The notes: generated by a model from the sequence alone, not told the origin. A stretch of DNA of 64,000 nucleotides from JAGNRR01 sp965230665 (GCA_965230665.1 CBDDLM010000005.1:1-64000), one strand, 5' to 3'; positions 50,501-61,403 are shown, counted from the stretch's first letter. A program made the numbers and translations.

Positions 50501-53500
50501 AGCCTTTGCTGTTGTACTCATTGATGGTGATTTGACCTTCAGCATCGGTAATTCGACTCAACTCGCCTGTTTGTGAATCATAATTCAATAACACTCTATG
50601 ACCTAGCGCATTTGTCATATCACCCAAAGGCCCTGCTGACACCAATGCACCACCACCAACAGTTTTATTCAAATAAAAATTGCTAATAATCAAATTACCA
50701 ATTTCATCTGTTGAGGTTTCGAACTGATTAAAGCCACCATAAGTATCTGTCGTTACATGACCCAATGGATCGGTTTCTGTTAACTGATTACCCAAGCGAT
50801 CTACTGTCCAGGTGGTGGTATGTCCTAAAGCATTGGTACGTGTCAACTCATGACCCACAGCATCATAGGTATGTAATGTGGTCTCTCCCTCAGCATTGGT
50901 TTGGGATAACACATCACCCCGGTCGTTATACACATAAGTTGTCGGATTACCATTACGGTCTTTAATGGTTTCTACACGCCCACTGATATCATGGGTGTAT
51001 TCAATACGATTACCATCGGCATCAATCGTGGCAATTAAACGGCCATCATTGTCATACTCATTACGGGCAACCTGAATACCCCGTGGATCAATAATGTTCT
51101 CCAAATAATGAGGCGGTAAATTCGGGTTGGTTAAATAAGTATAAGTCGTGCGATTACCCACCTGATCGGTAAAGGCAATCAAATCACCATTGACATCGTA
51201 TTCATAGGTTAACTCTGTGGCATCGGGTGCAATGACTTTAGTAATACGACCTGCTGCATCACGCACAAAAGTCACACTCTCACCTGCCGAATGAATAATG
51301 CCATCTTCACCAAAGGTTAAGGTATTGCCACCTATCGGCTCTTTGATTTCTCGTATAGTGAAACCTTGATCAAGAATAAGCTCCCGACCTTCTGCTGTGG
51401 TTAATTTATAACGCTGCGGATTAATCGGCACACCTGGATTGGTTGGATCGGCCAGGCTGCCATTAATCAAGCGCCCAAAGTTATTATCCAATGCTTCAAG
51501 TGTGGCACCATTGTCACTATCCACCGCTTCAAATACCAGATTAACATCTAATACAGCTACAGCCTGATTACACTCTGGTGATGCCTTAGCAGCAAACTCC
51601 AACACCTCACCATCAGGTAGAGTCACTGTCACCTGATTTTTTCCTGCTGCCTGTACACAAAAATCAACCAGAATGCCAAATGGTCCTGATGTAAACTGAT
51701 TCAGCGCCCAACCAAAACCTGGCGTACGTGATTCATGTACACGCACATTCTGGTAGTCAACTGTCCAACCGAAACCAAAGTCCAAATTTTCATGACTGCG
51801 ACGTGTATCATAGGTACGGATAATACTAATGGGTAAGCCAGCCATGGGGATATTTAAATCTTCAAAGGAGACTGAGAAATGACCCACTTTCATTTCACCA
51901 TCCAGGGTGACTGTCACACTGTCTTCACTGATTTGTCCGTTGATATCGGTTGCTTGTAATATCAATGTATATTGACCATTCAACATTAACGTCGGATCTA
52001 AAGTAGCGATAGTGTCATCCGTAAGATTGGTTGTGCCTTCAGTCAGTAATACAAATTCATCAGGCGGTGAGCTGGCTTCTTTGCGGAATAATCGCCAGTT
52101 AGTTAGGTTACTATCTGACACACTCACGGTAATGGGTGTCGGTGTTGTAATCACTGAATCTGTTAATGGACTGGCAATACTTACCACAGGTGCCGGATCA
52201 TTCGGATCTCGCACCCTGAAGATATCACTGATAACAAAGCTTTCAAATTGATCAACCACTGTTGCTTCAACAATATGCTCACCAATTCCTGAAGCTGTGA
52301 TTTGTGCTTCGAAGTTACTGTCTAATGGGATGGGGTTGCCATCAAGGGTTGCTGTAACCGTAAACGGTGCAACTGCATTCATCGGCGTAACCGTGACAGA
52401 CACAGTATCACCTTCATTGACAAACTCAGGTGTCACCACTAAGTCGGCTGACAAGACAGCCGTGTCAGATAATACCTGTAGGCTCCATCCCTGCTCGACA
52501 AAGCCCAGTGCATCAGCAACACGCACAGTCACAGGCACTGTTTGCTCACTTGTGGGTGTCCACTCAATGAGACCATCATTGGAAATCGTCATACCGGTTG
52601 GTGCATCAACCAACTGATAACTCAAGGTATCACCATCGGCATCCGTTGCGACAAGCCGATACTGATAGTTCTGATTGGCTTTCGTTATCGTATTTGGTGT
52701 ACTGGTAATAACAGGAAGGTTGTTAGGTGAGGTACCTGTGTTATAGACATTAATTGAGAAAGACTGTGTAGAAAAACCACCTTGCCCATCTTCTACTCGA
52801 ATGGCTATATCATGTGAACCTAATTGATTCACAACAGGCGTCCAGGTAATTTCTCCTGATTGACTATCCACTTGCATTCCGGCTGGCGATTGAGTTAATA
52901 AATAAGTAATCGCATCACCATCACTATCCGTTGCATTTACATCATAACTATACTGCGTATCAACAAGCACACTACCAGTTGGCGTAGAGGTAATGATAGG
53001 AGGATTGTTAATAATAGAACCAATAACAGCCAAAATAAAATCCTGTTGAACCGTTTCACCACGTTCATCTGTAACTAAAATACTGATCTGATGTGAACCT
53101 ATATCTGAACCATAAACTTGCCAAATCAGTTCTCCAGAAAGTGAGTTGATACTCATTCCGTTTGGAGAGGTAATTAAACTGTATTGAAGTGCATCACCAT
53201 CTGGATCATTTGCTATCACCTGATATTTATATTCAAAATCAACTGGTGTAACAGTTAAAGGTAAAGATGTGATAACTGGTGCGTTATTTATCGTACTTCC
53301 AGTAACATGAATGAATATTCTATTTTGTTTGGATTTGCCTTCCAAATCAGAAGCACTGATTACTATACTATGAGAACCAATATCCATCACTTCGGGAGTC
53401 CATTTTAGTACTCCCGTTTCCGAATTTAAGGTTGCCCCTGAAAAACTGGAGTTTACAATAAAATAATTAACATGATCATTTGTATTATTATCTGTAGCAA

Positions 53501-56500
53501 TAATTTGGTGTTCAAGTGTATCCCCAAACTGTATAGATAAATCTGTTCTATCAATCACACTTGGAGCTTCTGAATCCTCTTTTATTGCTAAACCCCAAAA
53601 TTCTGTATCTGTTAAATTATCTATATCAGTAACTTGTAAAATTATTGCCTCTGAACTTACCAAGTTATTATTCACATTACACTCTTGAATACCAAGTGGT
53701 GGTTTTATTAATGCAAATATTTTTTCTCCAAAATTTGAAAAGTTTGATACTGTAACTGTTTGATCTGTTTTAACCTCTCCTGGATACAATTGTGGTAAAA
53801 CTATTTCGGCTATTTTATTTTCAGATAGGGTAGAGTCATTTCTATACAGTTCAATAGTAGAACCTGCAGGTACAACTTGTGTTCCTCTATTCGCATATTC
53901 AATCAAAACCCTCCATCTATTTGTTTGAGGGAATGCCTGAATATGACTAATACTTAAATCTGCAAGACTATCTGATGAAATCACATTGATTGCTTTTTCC
54001 GAAGTAAATCCTGTTCTTTCATTAACCGATAAGTTTTCAGTAAATAAATTAGTATCAACAGAATTTAAAGTTTGCCCAATAAAAGAGTAGTTATTTGAAG
54101 CAGATAACCAACTACCAGATATTGACTCAAACACATTGACATGATTTCTAGAAGTGGCAATAATTTCTCCTTGACCATCAGAATCAACATCAACAAAAAT
54201 TGGAACAGCCTGACTTACAGGAATATAACCATGATTTAATATTTTTTTGCTTAACTCACCAGTTGCAGCATTAACAATTTCTAAACCATCACCTGCTGGT
54301 GAGTAACTTAGAAAATCCCACTGCCCATCTCCATCAACATCTGCAACCGTTGCACCAAAATAAGGTGATGTACTTAAATTGTTTTTCCAAATAACTTGAC
54401 CATTTTTATCATACAGCGTTCTTTCACTTGGCAAATAAATATCATTTACGCCATCATTATTAAAGTCACCTAATATCACCTGACCTCTTGTAGTGGCTCT
54501 AATATGCCAAATCTCACTGAAATCATCATCAAGTAACCTTAAAAAAACTCTAGAACCATTTTCAACCATAACCATAACAATTTCTAATTCTTGGTCAGCA
54601 TCAAAGTTGGCGTATGAAAAATAACTATTAATAACATAAGAATTAGGTGTTACTTTATCAATTTCAGATAAAAGATTTCCTTGATAATCTCTTACTTGAT
54701 CAAGAAATAAAATTTCTTTGAATCCATCCGAATTACTGTCCATAACCGTCGGCATAGCATATGCATTTTGTTGAGCAATATTTGCTAAAGGAAAACTCCA
54801 CAATAAATCTCCATTTGAATCAAACACTGAAGAGCCAATTAATAACTCACTATCTCCATCATTATCTATATCCATAGGATATATAGCATTATATTGTATA
54901 AAACTAATATTGCCATCATAAATCGGCACACTACTCTTCCATCTGATAGTTCCATCTGAATTCAATGCAACCAGTAAGTTGGTTGTATTTTCAACATAAA
55001 CAAACTCAGAAGATGTATCATTATCAAGATTCGTTAACGTACCAATTATGGTTGTCGATGGATTCAAATCTGTTCTTTTCCATACACGTTTACCAGTAAT
55101 AGCATCTAAAGCTGTTATATCTCTAGCGTTACTTATGCCAACTAAAAACCGCCTATCATTTTCATCCAAAGCACCATCAAAATTACTATCATATAATGGT
55201 CCAAGTAACGGTTGTATCATGCGATCTGTAGAATTTAACCATTTTGTTGAAACTTTTAAGTTATTTAAAGTACCTGTTGAATTAACACAATTGGGATCAA
55301 ACCCTGCAATTGTACCCGGATTAGTTGTATTGACAGGATCCCATAAGACCACACCTGTTTTTGCATCAACATTAAAGCCTGAAGGTGCATCGATAAGACT
55401 AAATGTTAATTCATCAACTTCATTGTCTTCTGCTGCGGAAAATTTAGAAAAACTAAATGTCTTATCTTGTAATGCTATCGGTAAAGCACGATGTCCAATT
55501 CTAGGCGCAGATGGGGAAATATCAGCAACAATTGTATAGGATTGAATATCATAATTACCCAATTGATCATGCACCTGTAAAATCACCTGGAAGCTATCCC
55601 CTTTGATTCCAGTAGGCACTTGCCAAGATACCATTCCAGTACCAGTATCAATTGACAATCCCTCTGGACCTTTAAATAAACGATATTCAACTACCGCACT
55701 AGAATCCGCAACAATAGATGTTTGGTATTGGTACAAACTACCTTGAATTGCTCTTATAACAGGAGAGGAAGTGAATTTTGGAGATATATAAGAATTATCA
55801 ACTGTCAACATAAATGTTTGGATGTCTGACAGCCCTCCAATATCTGTAACAGAAATGGATACTGTATGATCGCCACTTTGATTAACATTAGGAACAAAAT
55901 GAATCAATCCTGTTAGTTGATCTATGCTCATCCCTGGAGGTGCTTGCACCAGCTTATACTCCAAAGCGTCACCTATATCAGGATCCTGTGCTATCACTGG
56001 ATAAGAATATATCGTATTGACTGATGTTTGATTTATAGCTGATGAAGTAATACTTGGGGTAGAATTAACATTACTAATATTTATTCCGAAAGTTTGTGTG
56101 TCACTTAACCCCGAGGTATCTGTAGCCGATACTGTAAACGTAGGTATGACTAAACTGTTATTTACTGTGTTACATTCTGTGATTGTTTGATCTTGAATTG
56201 TAGCGTTTGCAGATAAATTATGTTGTATGTCTGATACACTGTATATAGTTCGATTTTCTTGTTGACCGACCAACAACATAGGTAACTCAAAACTAAAAAT
56301 ATTATTTCCCCCATCATTAATATTAACAATAATGGGTGAATTAATATCCACTAAGCCTCTGTTTTTAATAGATACGGTTATTTCATTATCTAAATGTTGT
56401 AAATGAGTAATAGCCAGATCTGGTTGAAACTTAGATTGAAAGTGACTACGTATTTCATTAACCTTAATATTAACAAAAGCATTAGAAAAAGATTGTGCAT

Positions 56501-59500
56501 CAACACCACCATTTCTAAGTACATTCAAGTTCCATGCTGCTCCATCTAACTCTAATGCTAAATCTATATAATCCTGTTCAGTTGTCCCTTCTTCATCTAT
56601 AACTTGTACATTATCACAAAAAGTGAAACCACCATTGCCATCAGCAACAAAGCCAATATTGTTTTGCCCCATACCTAAAGCTTGGGTAACACCATCTCCA
56701 CACTGAAATGTTGCATTCACAACAACATTTAAAATAATATTTTTTTCTTTTAAATCTGTTCGGATACTTTCAAAATTAATTGAAGGATCAGTATTATCTC
56801 TATCCTCATCTGTGATTAAGATCATGTTTTTTGAAGTGTTGTTATTTATTGGGTAGTTCAAAGCAAACTTAAGACCAGCCCATCCATCCTCTGTTCCTCC
56901 ATTCAATTTTAAATTAGAAGTAGAGTCAACAAACTCATCAGAACTACCAAAAGCATGTCCTGCAACTCCAACATCAATTTGACGAGGAATAATATTCGCA
57001 TCACCAAAACCAACCAATCCAAAAGTATTTTTATTCTGAATATCACCAATATTATTTGATCGCAAATGTGCATCAAGTAATGGAATTAGTTCACCAACCC
57101 ATCTATGTTCTCCAGACATTGAGCCTGACTCATCAATGACTACTATCACTTCTGCAAAAGGATTTGGATTAACCGTTACTAACTGAGAAACAGCACAATA
57201 GGGATTATCTAAATTAATATACCCAGTGTAATTTGATAAAGGTGTCCATTGAATAACTCCTGATAAACTATCAATGGTAGCACTTTGAGGAGCGTTATCA
57301 AAAGTATAAGTAATAACATCGTTTATATTAGGATCGGTTGCTTCAACATCATAAAAATAAGCATCATCTTCATTGACTGATATCACAGGTGCACTGGTGA
57401 TGACTGGAGGTTGATTCTTGGCACTTACTCTAATTGTAAATGTTTGCTCTGTCGAAGCTCCTGACAAATCAGTTGCACGAACCGTCACAGAGAAATCACC
57501 AACTTGCATGCTACCAGGTGTCCAAGAAATTAACCCTGTTAACGAATTAACCCGCATACCATCTGGTGCATTCGTTAGTTCATAGTTAGCTGCATCTCCC
57601 AAATTAGAGTCAATAATTGTGACCTGATATTGATATACACTTTCACTTTCTGCAGTGGTTATTTCTGTACTATTAATTATTGGAGCTTGATTGATTTGTG
57701 ATACACCTACTGTAAAGCTTTGTGTATCAGATAAACCTTCCGGATCTTCTGCTTTCACAAGCACATGAGCAACACGAACATCGTTATTATTTTCCAAACA
57801 CTCACTAACCTGTTGCGTAGTATCAACCCTTGCCAAAATATCTCCACTTAGAGAACCCAAAGGAATGTTATTTAAAACTAGTGTTTGTTGTTCATTACTG
57901 GTTAACGAATTAATAATTATTGAACCTAATAATGTTTCTATTAAGTTCGTATCAATCGTAAAAAACTCAACAACTATGCCATCTGGAGTAGAAGCCAAAC
58001 CACGATTCTTGACATCAACATTAATTGTATAACTACCATCACTCATCCTTACTGCTCTTAATCCTGATAAGGTTAAATCTGCTAAATCAAGTGAATGTCG
58101 ATCAGGAAAACTATTTAACCGGAAGGTATTATGCGTTTGCCAACTGTTAAGAGGAAATTGTGGAATACTACCATCATCATTAACGTTATGAATTGAGTAG
58201 GCATGTTGGTTCCATATTTTTCTTGTATCAACCCATTGATTATTTACATCTTCAAAAACACGAATACCATTATTTAAAATAACCTGATTAGCTCTATGAA
58301 TATTTGCACTAATCACTATATCAGCATGTTTATCATTATCAATATCAGCAATTACCGGAAACTCCCTCCAAGTTCCAGATGTATTGGGTGTACTGAATAT
58401 AACATTTCCACTTTCTCCATCATAAACCCTTAATGTTGTTTCATCTGCATAAACTATTTCAACTCGACCATCGCCATTAAAGTCAAATACAGAAGAACCT
58501 GTCGTCGATGAGGAAATATCTTGAACTGGTGTTTGCCATAATATGGAACCATCATGATTTAAAACTATATAAATACTCAAGCCTGCAATACCAATTTCCG
58601 GCAAACCATCGCCATCAACATCAGCAATAGTTGGAGGTCCTCCGTTACCCAATTCAGGAATATTGTTTAGTTTCCACAAAACATTACCTTGATTATTAAG
58701 CAGACTTACTATACCTCTGCTTATATGAATCATTTCTGGATTCTCATCTCCAGCAATATTCGCAATAGCTGTTAATCCATCACCCACCTCTGTATTTTCC
58801 CAAAGTATATTACCGTCTTTATCATATACAGAAGCTCCAACAATAACCTCTAAACCATTAATCTCGGGAATAAAATCAATTGCATATGAAGAAGAACCAT
58901 TAAAATCAAGGTTGGAATGATTTCTTGCAACAAAACTTCCCTGACCTATCCATTTTATACTTCCATCATTGTTAACGACTGTCTTTGCATAAATAATTTC
59001 TGGAGTACCATCTCGATCTAAATCTGCAATTGCTGGAGCACCCCAATTATTTGGTGTTAATGGAAAAGATTCCCTGTTATTTTGCCATAAAAGAGAACCA
59101 TCATGATTGAAAGCAATGAGTCCACCTGAACTCTTTACACCAATAATTTCTATTAAACCATCAAGATCAATATCACCAACAGCTAAATTAGAAACACTAC
59201 CTAAACGATAATCAGTGCTCTCTATAGTCAATATCTCAGTACCATCGGAACCACTAAGAATACGTAGTACACCATTATTAAACTGCCCATTAATATAAGA
59301 AATAAATATAACATCTGGAATATCATCTTCATTAATCACTCCATCATTATTATCATCATTTGTTTGGGCAATTGCAGGAGACATCGCCACTTGATCGTAA
59401 GTTGATAAAATACTACTACCTGTCCACTCCCATTTGATTTTCGGTTCAAAACTATTAATATCAGGCGAGACAAGCCTACACTGAGTGTTTAATAATTGAT

Positions 59501-61403
59501 TACTTTCAACATAATCAGGGTGTGTTAGCCAATCAATCAAACCTGTTGCTGAATCTATTGTCATACCAGAAGGTGCTGCAGCCAAGGCATAGGTCAATAC
59601 ATCACCATCAGGATCTGATGCTTCAACATCATAAAAATAAGCATCATCTTCATTGACTGATATCACAGGTGTACTGGTGATAACAGGTGGTTGATTTTCT
59701 GGCTCCACTTCTACAGTCACCGTCGCTTCATTAGAATCCACAAAACCATCATTCGCAATAAACTTAAAGGTATCTGTGCCTGTAAAGCCACTATTGGGCG
59801 TATAAGTGACATCCGGTGCTGTACCACTTAAGGTTCCATTGGCAGGTCCCTGTGTGACTTGATAAGTTAATACATTGTTATCCAAATCATTGGCTGTTAA
59901 TTGAATAGCAACTGCAATATTAGAAGGTGTATTGACAGTTTGTATATCAGCCTGTGGTGGACGATTGGGTGCTGACAAATTAATGTTGATATTCGCAACG
60001 GCTGAATCCAATACCCCATCATTGGCTATAAATGTAAAAGTATCCGTTCCCACAAAATCATCTTGTGGTGTGTAAGTGATATTAGGTGGTGTGCCGGATA
60101 ATGTGCCACTGGATGGCTGTGCAACAATAGAATAAGTGAGTACATCGCCATCAATATCACTGCCTGTTAATGTTATGGATAACGTTTCTGTATTCAATAT
60201 GGAAAAGGTTTGTAGATTAGCAACCGGCGCATCATTGACGGGATTCACGGCGATAGCAATCGTGGCGACATTGGAATCGACACTACCATCATTGGCTGTA
60301 AACGTAAAACTGTCACTGCCATTAAAATTCGTATTCGGTGTATAAGTTAAGTTAGGTGCTGTACCACTCAAAGTTCCATTTTGGGGTTGGGCCGTTACAG
60401 CATAAGTTAACGCATCGCCATCCACATCACTCCCTGTTAATACAATCGATAAAGATTCATCTTCATTAACCGATACACTTTGGGCATCGGCAACTGGCGC
60501 ATCATTGAGAGGATTCACTGTGATAGCAATCGTGGCGACATTAGAATCGACACCGCCATCATTGGCTGTAAACGTAAAACTGTCACTGCCATTAAAATTC
60601 GTATTCGGTGTATAAGTTAAGTTAGGTGCTGTGCCACTGAGGGTTCCATTCTGGGGTTGGGCGGTTACAGCATAAGTTAACGCATCGCCATCCACATCAT
60701 TCGCTGTTAATACAATCGATAAAGATTCACCTTCATTCGTTGCAATACTTTGATTATCCGCTATTGGTGCCTCATTGGTATTAGCCGGTAAAACTTCTAT
60801 CGTCACCGTTGCCATACCAGCATCCCACCCTGATTCATTATTCGCAAAAAATACAAATTCATCAGTTCCTACAAAATCTGGATTCGGGGTATAAATTAAA
60901 TGGGGTGCGGTACCCGTTAAGGTTCCATGCTGTGGATCTGATACATATTCATAAGTGATCTCTTCTCCTTCTGGATCAGTCACTATCAGCTCAATATTTA
61001 CCGATGTGTTTTGATTCACCTGTATATTCAAATCTTCAGCAACTGGCGATAAATCGATTGGCTCAATCACATTAATCGTCACAACCGCTGTATTCGAACT
61101 TCCATGTCCATTTTTAGCAATATAACTAAAACTATCTGTGCCTATAAAACCTGAGTTTGGAAAGTAAATGGCTTGCTTTGTGCTGACACTGAGTATGACT
61201 GAACCATTTTGAGGTTGTGACACAATCTCATAGGTTAAAGCTAATCCCTGGGGATCAGTTGCCTTAAGCCAGATCCCAACATGGATATCATTCTCAACTT
61301 CTGCTTGCAGGTTTTCTGCAACAGGAGGCTGAATTGTTTGTGCAAACAAATTGGAAAAAGAAAAGACACAGAAAAATAAACACAATGAAAAATATCGAGT
61401 CAT
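47595..61403 (-). CDS. Giant secreted Rhs protein with cadherin-like repeats, FG-GAP, VWA and nuclease-like tip
   Basis: 4602 residues. A signal peptide (FSLCLFFCVFSFSNLFAQ) is followed by about five cadherin-like repeats of ~90 residues (YTPNTNFNGSDSFTFTANDG). Next are FG-GAP/VCBS blade segments (DVDGDGLPEIGIAG), a von Willebrand A domain near residue 1420 with the metal site VVIDESGSMSG, more Ig-like and CARDB-like segments, and a second FG-GAP block (~1950-2450). The Rhs entry VGHFSVSFEDLNIPMAGLPISIIRTYDT is near 3174, with YD repeats to ~4390 and the core end FDSTLDQYYLRARYYNQATGRF near 4395. The tip (~4500-4602) holds GIDVEIRDRTGKAVLAFDLKTG, a D...D-x-K pattern of PD-(D/E)xK nucleases. 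Two coupled candidate immunity genes follow. Toxin activity is inferred. Confidence 0.9.
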   Translation of the reverse strand: MTRYFSLCLFFCVFSFSNLFAQTIQPPVAENLQAEVENDIHVGIWLKATDPQGLALTYEIVSQPQNGSVILSVSTKQAIYFPNSGFIGTDSFSYIAKNGHGSSNTAVVTINVIEPIDLSPVAEDLNIQVNQNTSVNIELIVTDPEGEEITYEYVSDPQHGTLTGTAPHLIYTPNPDFVGTDEFVFFANNESGWDAGMATVTIEVLPANTNEAPIADNQSIATNEGESLSIVLTANDVDGDALTYAVTAQPQNGTLSGTAPNLTYTPNTNFNGSDSFTFTANDGGVDSNVATIAITVNPLNDAPVADAQSVSVNEDESLSIVLTGSDVDGDALTYAVTAQPQNGTLSGTAPNLTYTPNTNFNGSDSFTFTANDGSVDSNVATIAIAVNPVNDAPVANLQTFSILNTETLSITLTGSDIDGDVLTYSIVAQPSSGTLSGTPPNITYTPQDDFVGTDTFTFIANDGVLDSAVANININLSAPNRPPQADIQTVNTPSNIAVAIQLTANDLDNNVLTYQVTQGPANGTLSGTAPDVTYTPNSGFTGTDTFKFIANDGFVDSNEATVTVEVEPENQPPVITSTPVISVNEDDAYFYDVEASDPDGDVLTYALAAAPSGMTIDSATGLIDWLTHPDYVESNQLLNTQCRLVSPDINSFEPKIKWEWTGSSILSTYDQVAMSPAIAQTNDDNNDGVINEDDIPDVIFISYINGQFNNGVLRILSGSDGTEILTIESTDYRLGSVSNLAVGDIDLDGLIEIIGVKSSGGLIAFNHDGSLLWQNNRESFPLTPNNWGAPAIADLDRDGTPEIIYAKTVVNNDGSIKWIGQGSFVARNHSNLDFNGSSSYAIDFIPEINGLEVIVGASVYDKDGNILWENTEVGDGLTAIANIAGDENPEMIHISRGIVSLLNNQGNVLWKLNNIPELGNGGPPTIADVDGDGLPEIGIAGLSIYIVLNHDGSILWQTPVQDISSSTTGSSVFDFNGDGRVEIVYADETTLRVYDGESGNVIFSTPNTSGTWREFPVIADIDNDKHADIVISANIHRANQVILNNGIRVFEDVNNQWVDTRKIWNQHAYSIHNVNDDGSIPQFPLNSWQTHNTFRLNSFPDRHSLDLADLTLSGLRAVRMSDGSYTINVDVKNRGLASTPDGIVVEFFTIDTNLIETLLGSIIINSLTSNEQQTLVLNNIPLGSLSGDILARVDTTQQVSECLENNNDVRVAHVLVKAEDPEGLSDTQSFTVGVSQINQAPIINSTEITTAESESVYQYQVTIIDSNLGDAANYELTNAPDGMRVNSLTGLISWTPGSMQVGDFSVTVRATDLSGASTEQTFTIRVSAKNQPPVITSAPVISVNEDDAYFYDVEATDPNINDVITYTFDNAPQSATIDSLSGVIQWTPLSNYTGYINLDNPYCAVSQLVTVNPNPFAEVIVVIDESGSMSGEHRWVGELIPLLDAHLRSNNIGDIQNKNTFGLVGFGDANIIPRQIDVGVAGHAFGSSDEFVDSTSNLKLNGGTEDGWAGLKFALNYPINNNTSKNMILITDEDRDNTDPSINFESIRTDLKEKNIILNVVVNATFQCGDGVTQALGMGQNNIGFVADGNGGFTFCDNVQVIDEEGTTEQDYIDLALELDGAAWNLNVLRNGGVDAQSFSNAFVNIKVNEIRSHFQSKFQPDLAITHLQHLDNEITVSIKNRGLVDINSPIIVNINDGGNNIFSFELPMLLVGQQENRTIYSVSDIQHNLSANATIQDQTITECNTVNNSLVIPTFTVSATDTSGLSDTQTFGINISNVNSTPSITSSAINQTSVNTIYSYPVIAQDPDIGDALEYKLVQAPPGMSIDQLTGLIHFVPNVNQSGDHTVSISVTDIGGLSDIQTFMLTVDNSYISPKFTSSPVIRAIQGSLYQYQTSIVADSSAVVEYRLFKGPEGLSIDTGTGMVSWQVPTGIKGDSFQVILQVHDQLGNYDIQSYTIVADISPSAPRIGHRALPIALQDKTFSFSKFSAAEDNEVDELTFSLIDAPSGFNVDAKTGVVLWDPVNTTNPGTIAGFDPNCVNSTGTLNNLKVSTKWLNSTDRMIQPLLGPLYDSNFDGALDENDRRFLVGISNARDITALDAITGKRVWKRTDLNPSTTIIGTLTNLDNDTSSEFVYVENTTNLLVALNSDGTIRWKSSVPIYDGNISFIQYNAIYPMDIDNDGDSELLIGSSVFDSNGDLLWSFPLANIAQQNAYAMPTVMDSNSDGFKEILFLDQVRDYQGNLLSEIDKVTPNSYVINSYFSYANFDADQELEIVMVMVENGSRVFLRLLDDDFSEIWHIRATTRGQVILGDFNNDGVNDIYLPSERTLYDKNGQVIWKNNLSTSPYFGATVADVDGDGQWDFLSYSPAGDGLEIVNAATGELSKKILNHGYIPVSQAVPIFVDVDSDGQGEIIATSRNHVNVFESISGSWLSASNNYSFIGQTLNSVDTNLFTENLSVNERTGFTSEKAINVISSDSLADLSISHIQAFPQTNRWRVLIEYANRGTQVVPAGSTIELYRNDSTLSENKIAEIVLPQLYPGEVKTDQTVTVSNFSNFGEKIFALIKPPLGIQECNVNNNLVSSEAIILQVTDIDNLTDTEFWGLAIKEDSEAPSVIDRTDLSIQFGDTLEHQIIATDNNTNDHVNYFIVNSSFSGATLNSETGVLKWTPEVMDIGSHSIVISASDLEGKSKQNRIFIHVTGSTINNAPVITSLPLTVTPVDFEYKYQVIANDPDGDALQYSLITSPNGMSINSLSGELIWQVYGSDIGSHQISILVTDERGETVQQDFILAVIGSIINNPPIITSTPTGSVLVDTQYSYDVNATDSDGDAITYLLTQSPAGMQVDSQSGEITWTPVVNQLGSHDIAIRVEDGQGGFSTQSFSINVYNTGTSPNNLPVITSTPNTITKANQNYQYRLVATDADGDTLSYQLVDAPTGMTISNDGLIEWTPTSEQTVPVTVRVADALGFVEQGWSLQVLSDTAVLSADLVVTPEFVNEGDTVSVTVTPMNAVAPFTVTATLDGNPIPLDSNFEAQITASGIGEHIVEATVVDQFESFVISDIFRVRDPNDPAPVVSIASPLTDSVITTPTPITVSVSDSNLTNWRLFRKEASSPPDEFVLLTEGTTNLTDDTIATLDPTLMLNGQYTLILQATDINGQISEDSVTVTLDGEMKVGHFSVSFEDLNIPMAGLPISIIRTYDTRRSHENLDFGFGWTVDYQNVRVHESRTPGFGWALNQFTSGPFGILVDFCVQAAGKNQVTVTLPDGEVLEFAAKASPECNQAVAVLDVNLVFEAVDSDNGATLEALDNNFGRLINGSLADPTNPGVPINPQRYKLTTAEGRELILDQGFTIREIKEPIGGNTLTFGEDGIIHSAGESVTFVRDAAGRITKVIAPDATELTYEYDVNGDLIAFTDQVGNRTTYTYLTNPNLPPHYLENIIDPRGIQVARNEYDNDGRLIATIDADGNRIEYTHDISGRVETIKDRNGNPTTYVYNDRGDVLSQTNAEGETTLHTYDAVGHELTRTNALGHTTTWTVDRLGNQLTETDPLGHVTTDTYGGFNQFETSTDEIGNLIISNFYLNKTVGGGALVSAGPLGDMTNALGHRVLLNYDSQTGELSRITDAEGQITINEYNSKGFQTAMIDAEGVRTDYVVDDMGRRLSETTTRTDSQGNLQTETTSFVYDAKGRLTQTTDAEGNITRTEYNGIDKESAVIDALGRRTEMEYDARGNLVLTRYPDGTTETMVYDAENNLIQETDRLGRVTKMVYDKANRLVETILPDNTPSDDTDNPRMSTEYDVAGRVIAEIDERNLRTEYGYDAADRVTLVRDALGQETQSEYDPRGLRTAMVDARGHRMQFIFDAKSRLVETIYPDITLKTLSTYDKVDRKIAETDMAGVETRYEYDKLGRLIKVIDALNQETSFTYDEQGNKLTQTDAEGRTTRWSYDNLGRVLTRTLPLSQVESFTYDAVGNMLTKTDFNGDVTTYTYDVNDRMVRIDYGKDNSFETFTYDAVGNRLSATSSQGSWTYVYDERNRLIEETKPSGEVLAYQYDANSNKTQLTIRYANGNIRTESMTYDVLNRLETVTDADGRITRYTYDAVGNRSQVEHSNGNKTDYVYDSLNRLTQIQEKRADDSVYQQFDYSLHPTGRRTQITELNGRTSSYTYDNLYRLTGESIVDSLNGDHTASYQYDKVGNRTFSTINGVSTAYTYDANDRLTQAGGEIYTYDAMGNTLTKSMDADLTTYTYNAKQQLTTAEITQGGTTTNASYQYNIDGIRNQKTDNGTVTHFLIDTNQQYAQVVAESDATQQIQVEYLFGDDLLSQKRNNSVFHYHYDGLGSTRLLSDTSGIVTDNYYYDAFGSLLAQFGSTENAYLYTGEQFDSTLDQYYLRARYYNQATGRFTQMDTWMGRNFDPVTLHKYLYANVDPVNMIDPTGNISLAGIGASLRINAERAVSATAAGKAIISRALTGAGKEAFGIIGEEIIALAKEALLNVLIQELAGPGFKNAGAKGTAAHKEFERLIENINEKYKKYGYTIHAEIFRDSSSKAEVRRRAKGSVGIDVEIRDRTGKAVLAFDLKTGRGTSRKKNRKLQAVFNADIIEIFVSKKK
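60241..60780 (-). repeat. Two near-identical 270-bp tandem repeats inside the giant gene
   Basis: The stretch starting GGATTCACGGCGATAGCAAT at 60241 recurs 270 bases later at 60511 with few differences. Each encodes one 90-residue cadherin-like unit. The DNA-level identity points to recent duplication, or to gene conversion that keeps the repeats alike. Confidence 0.85.
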
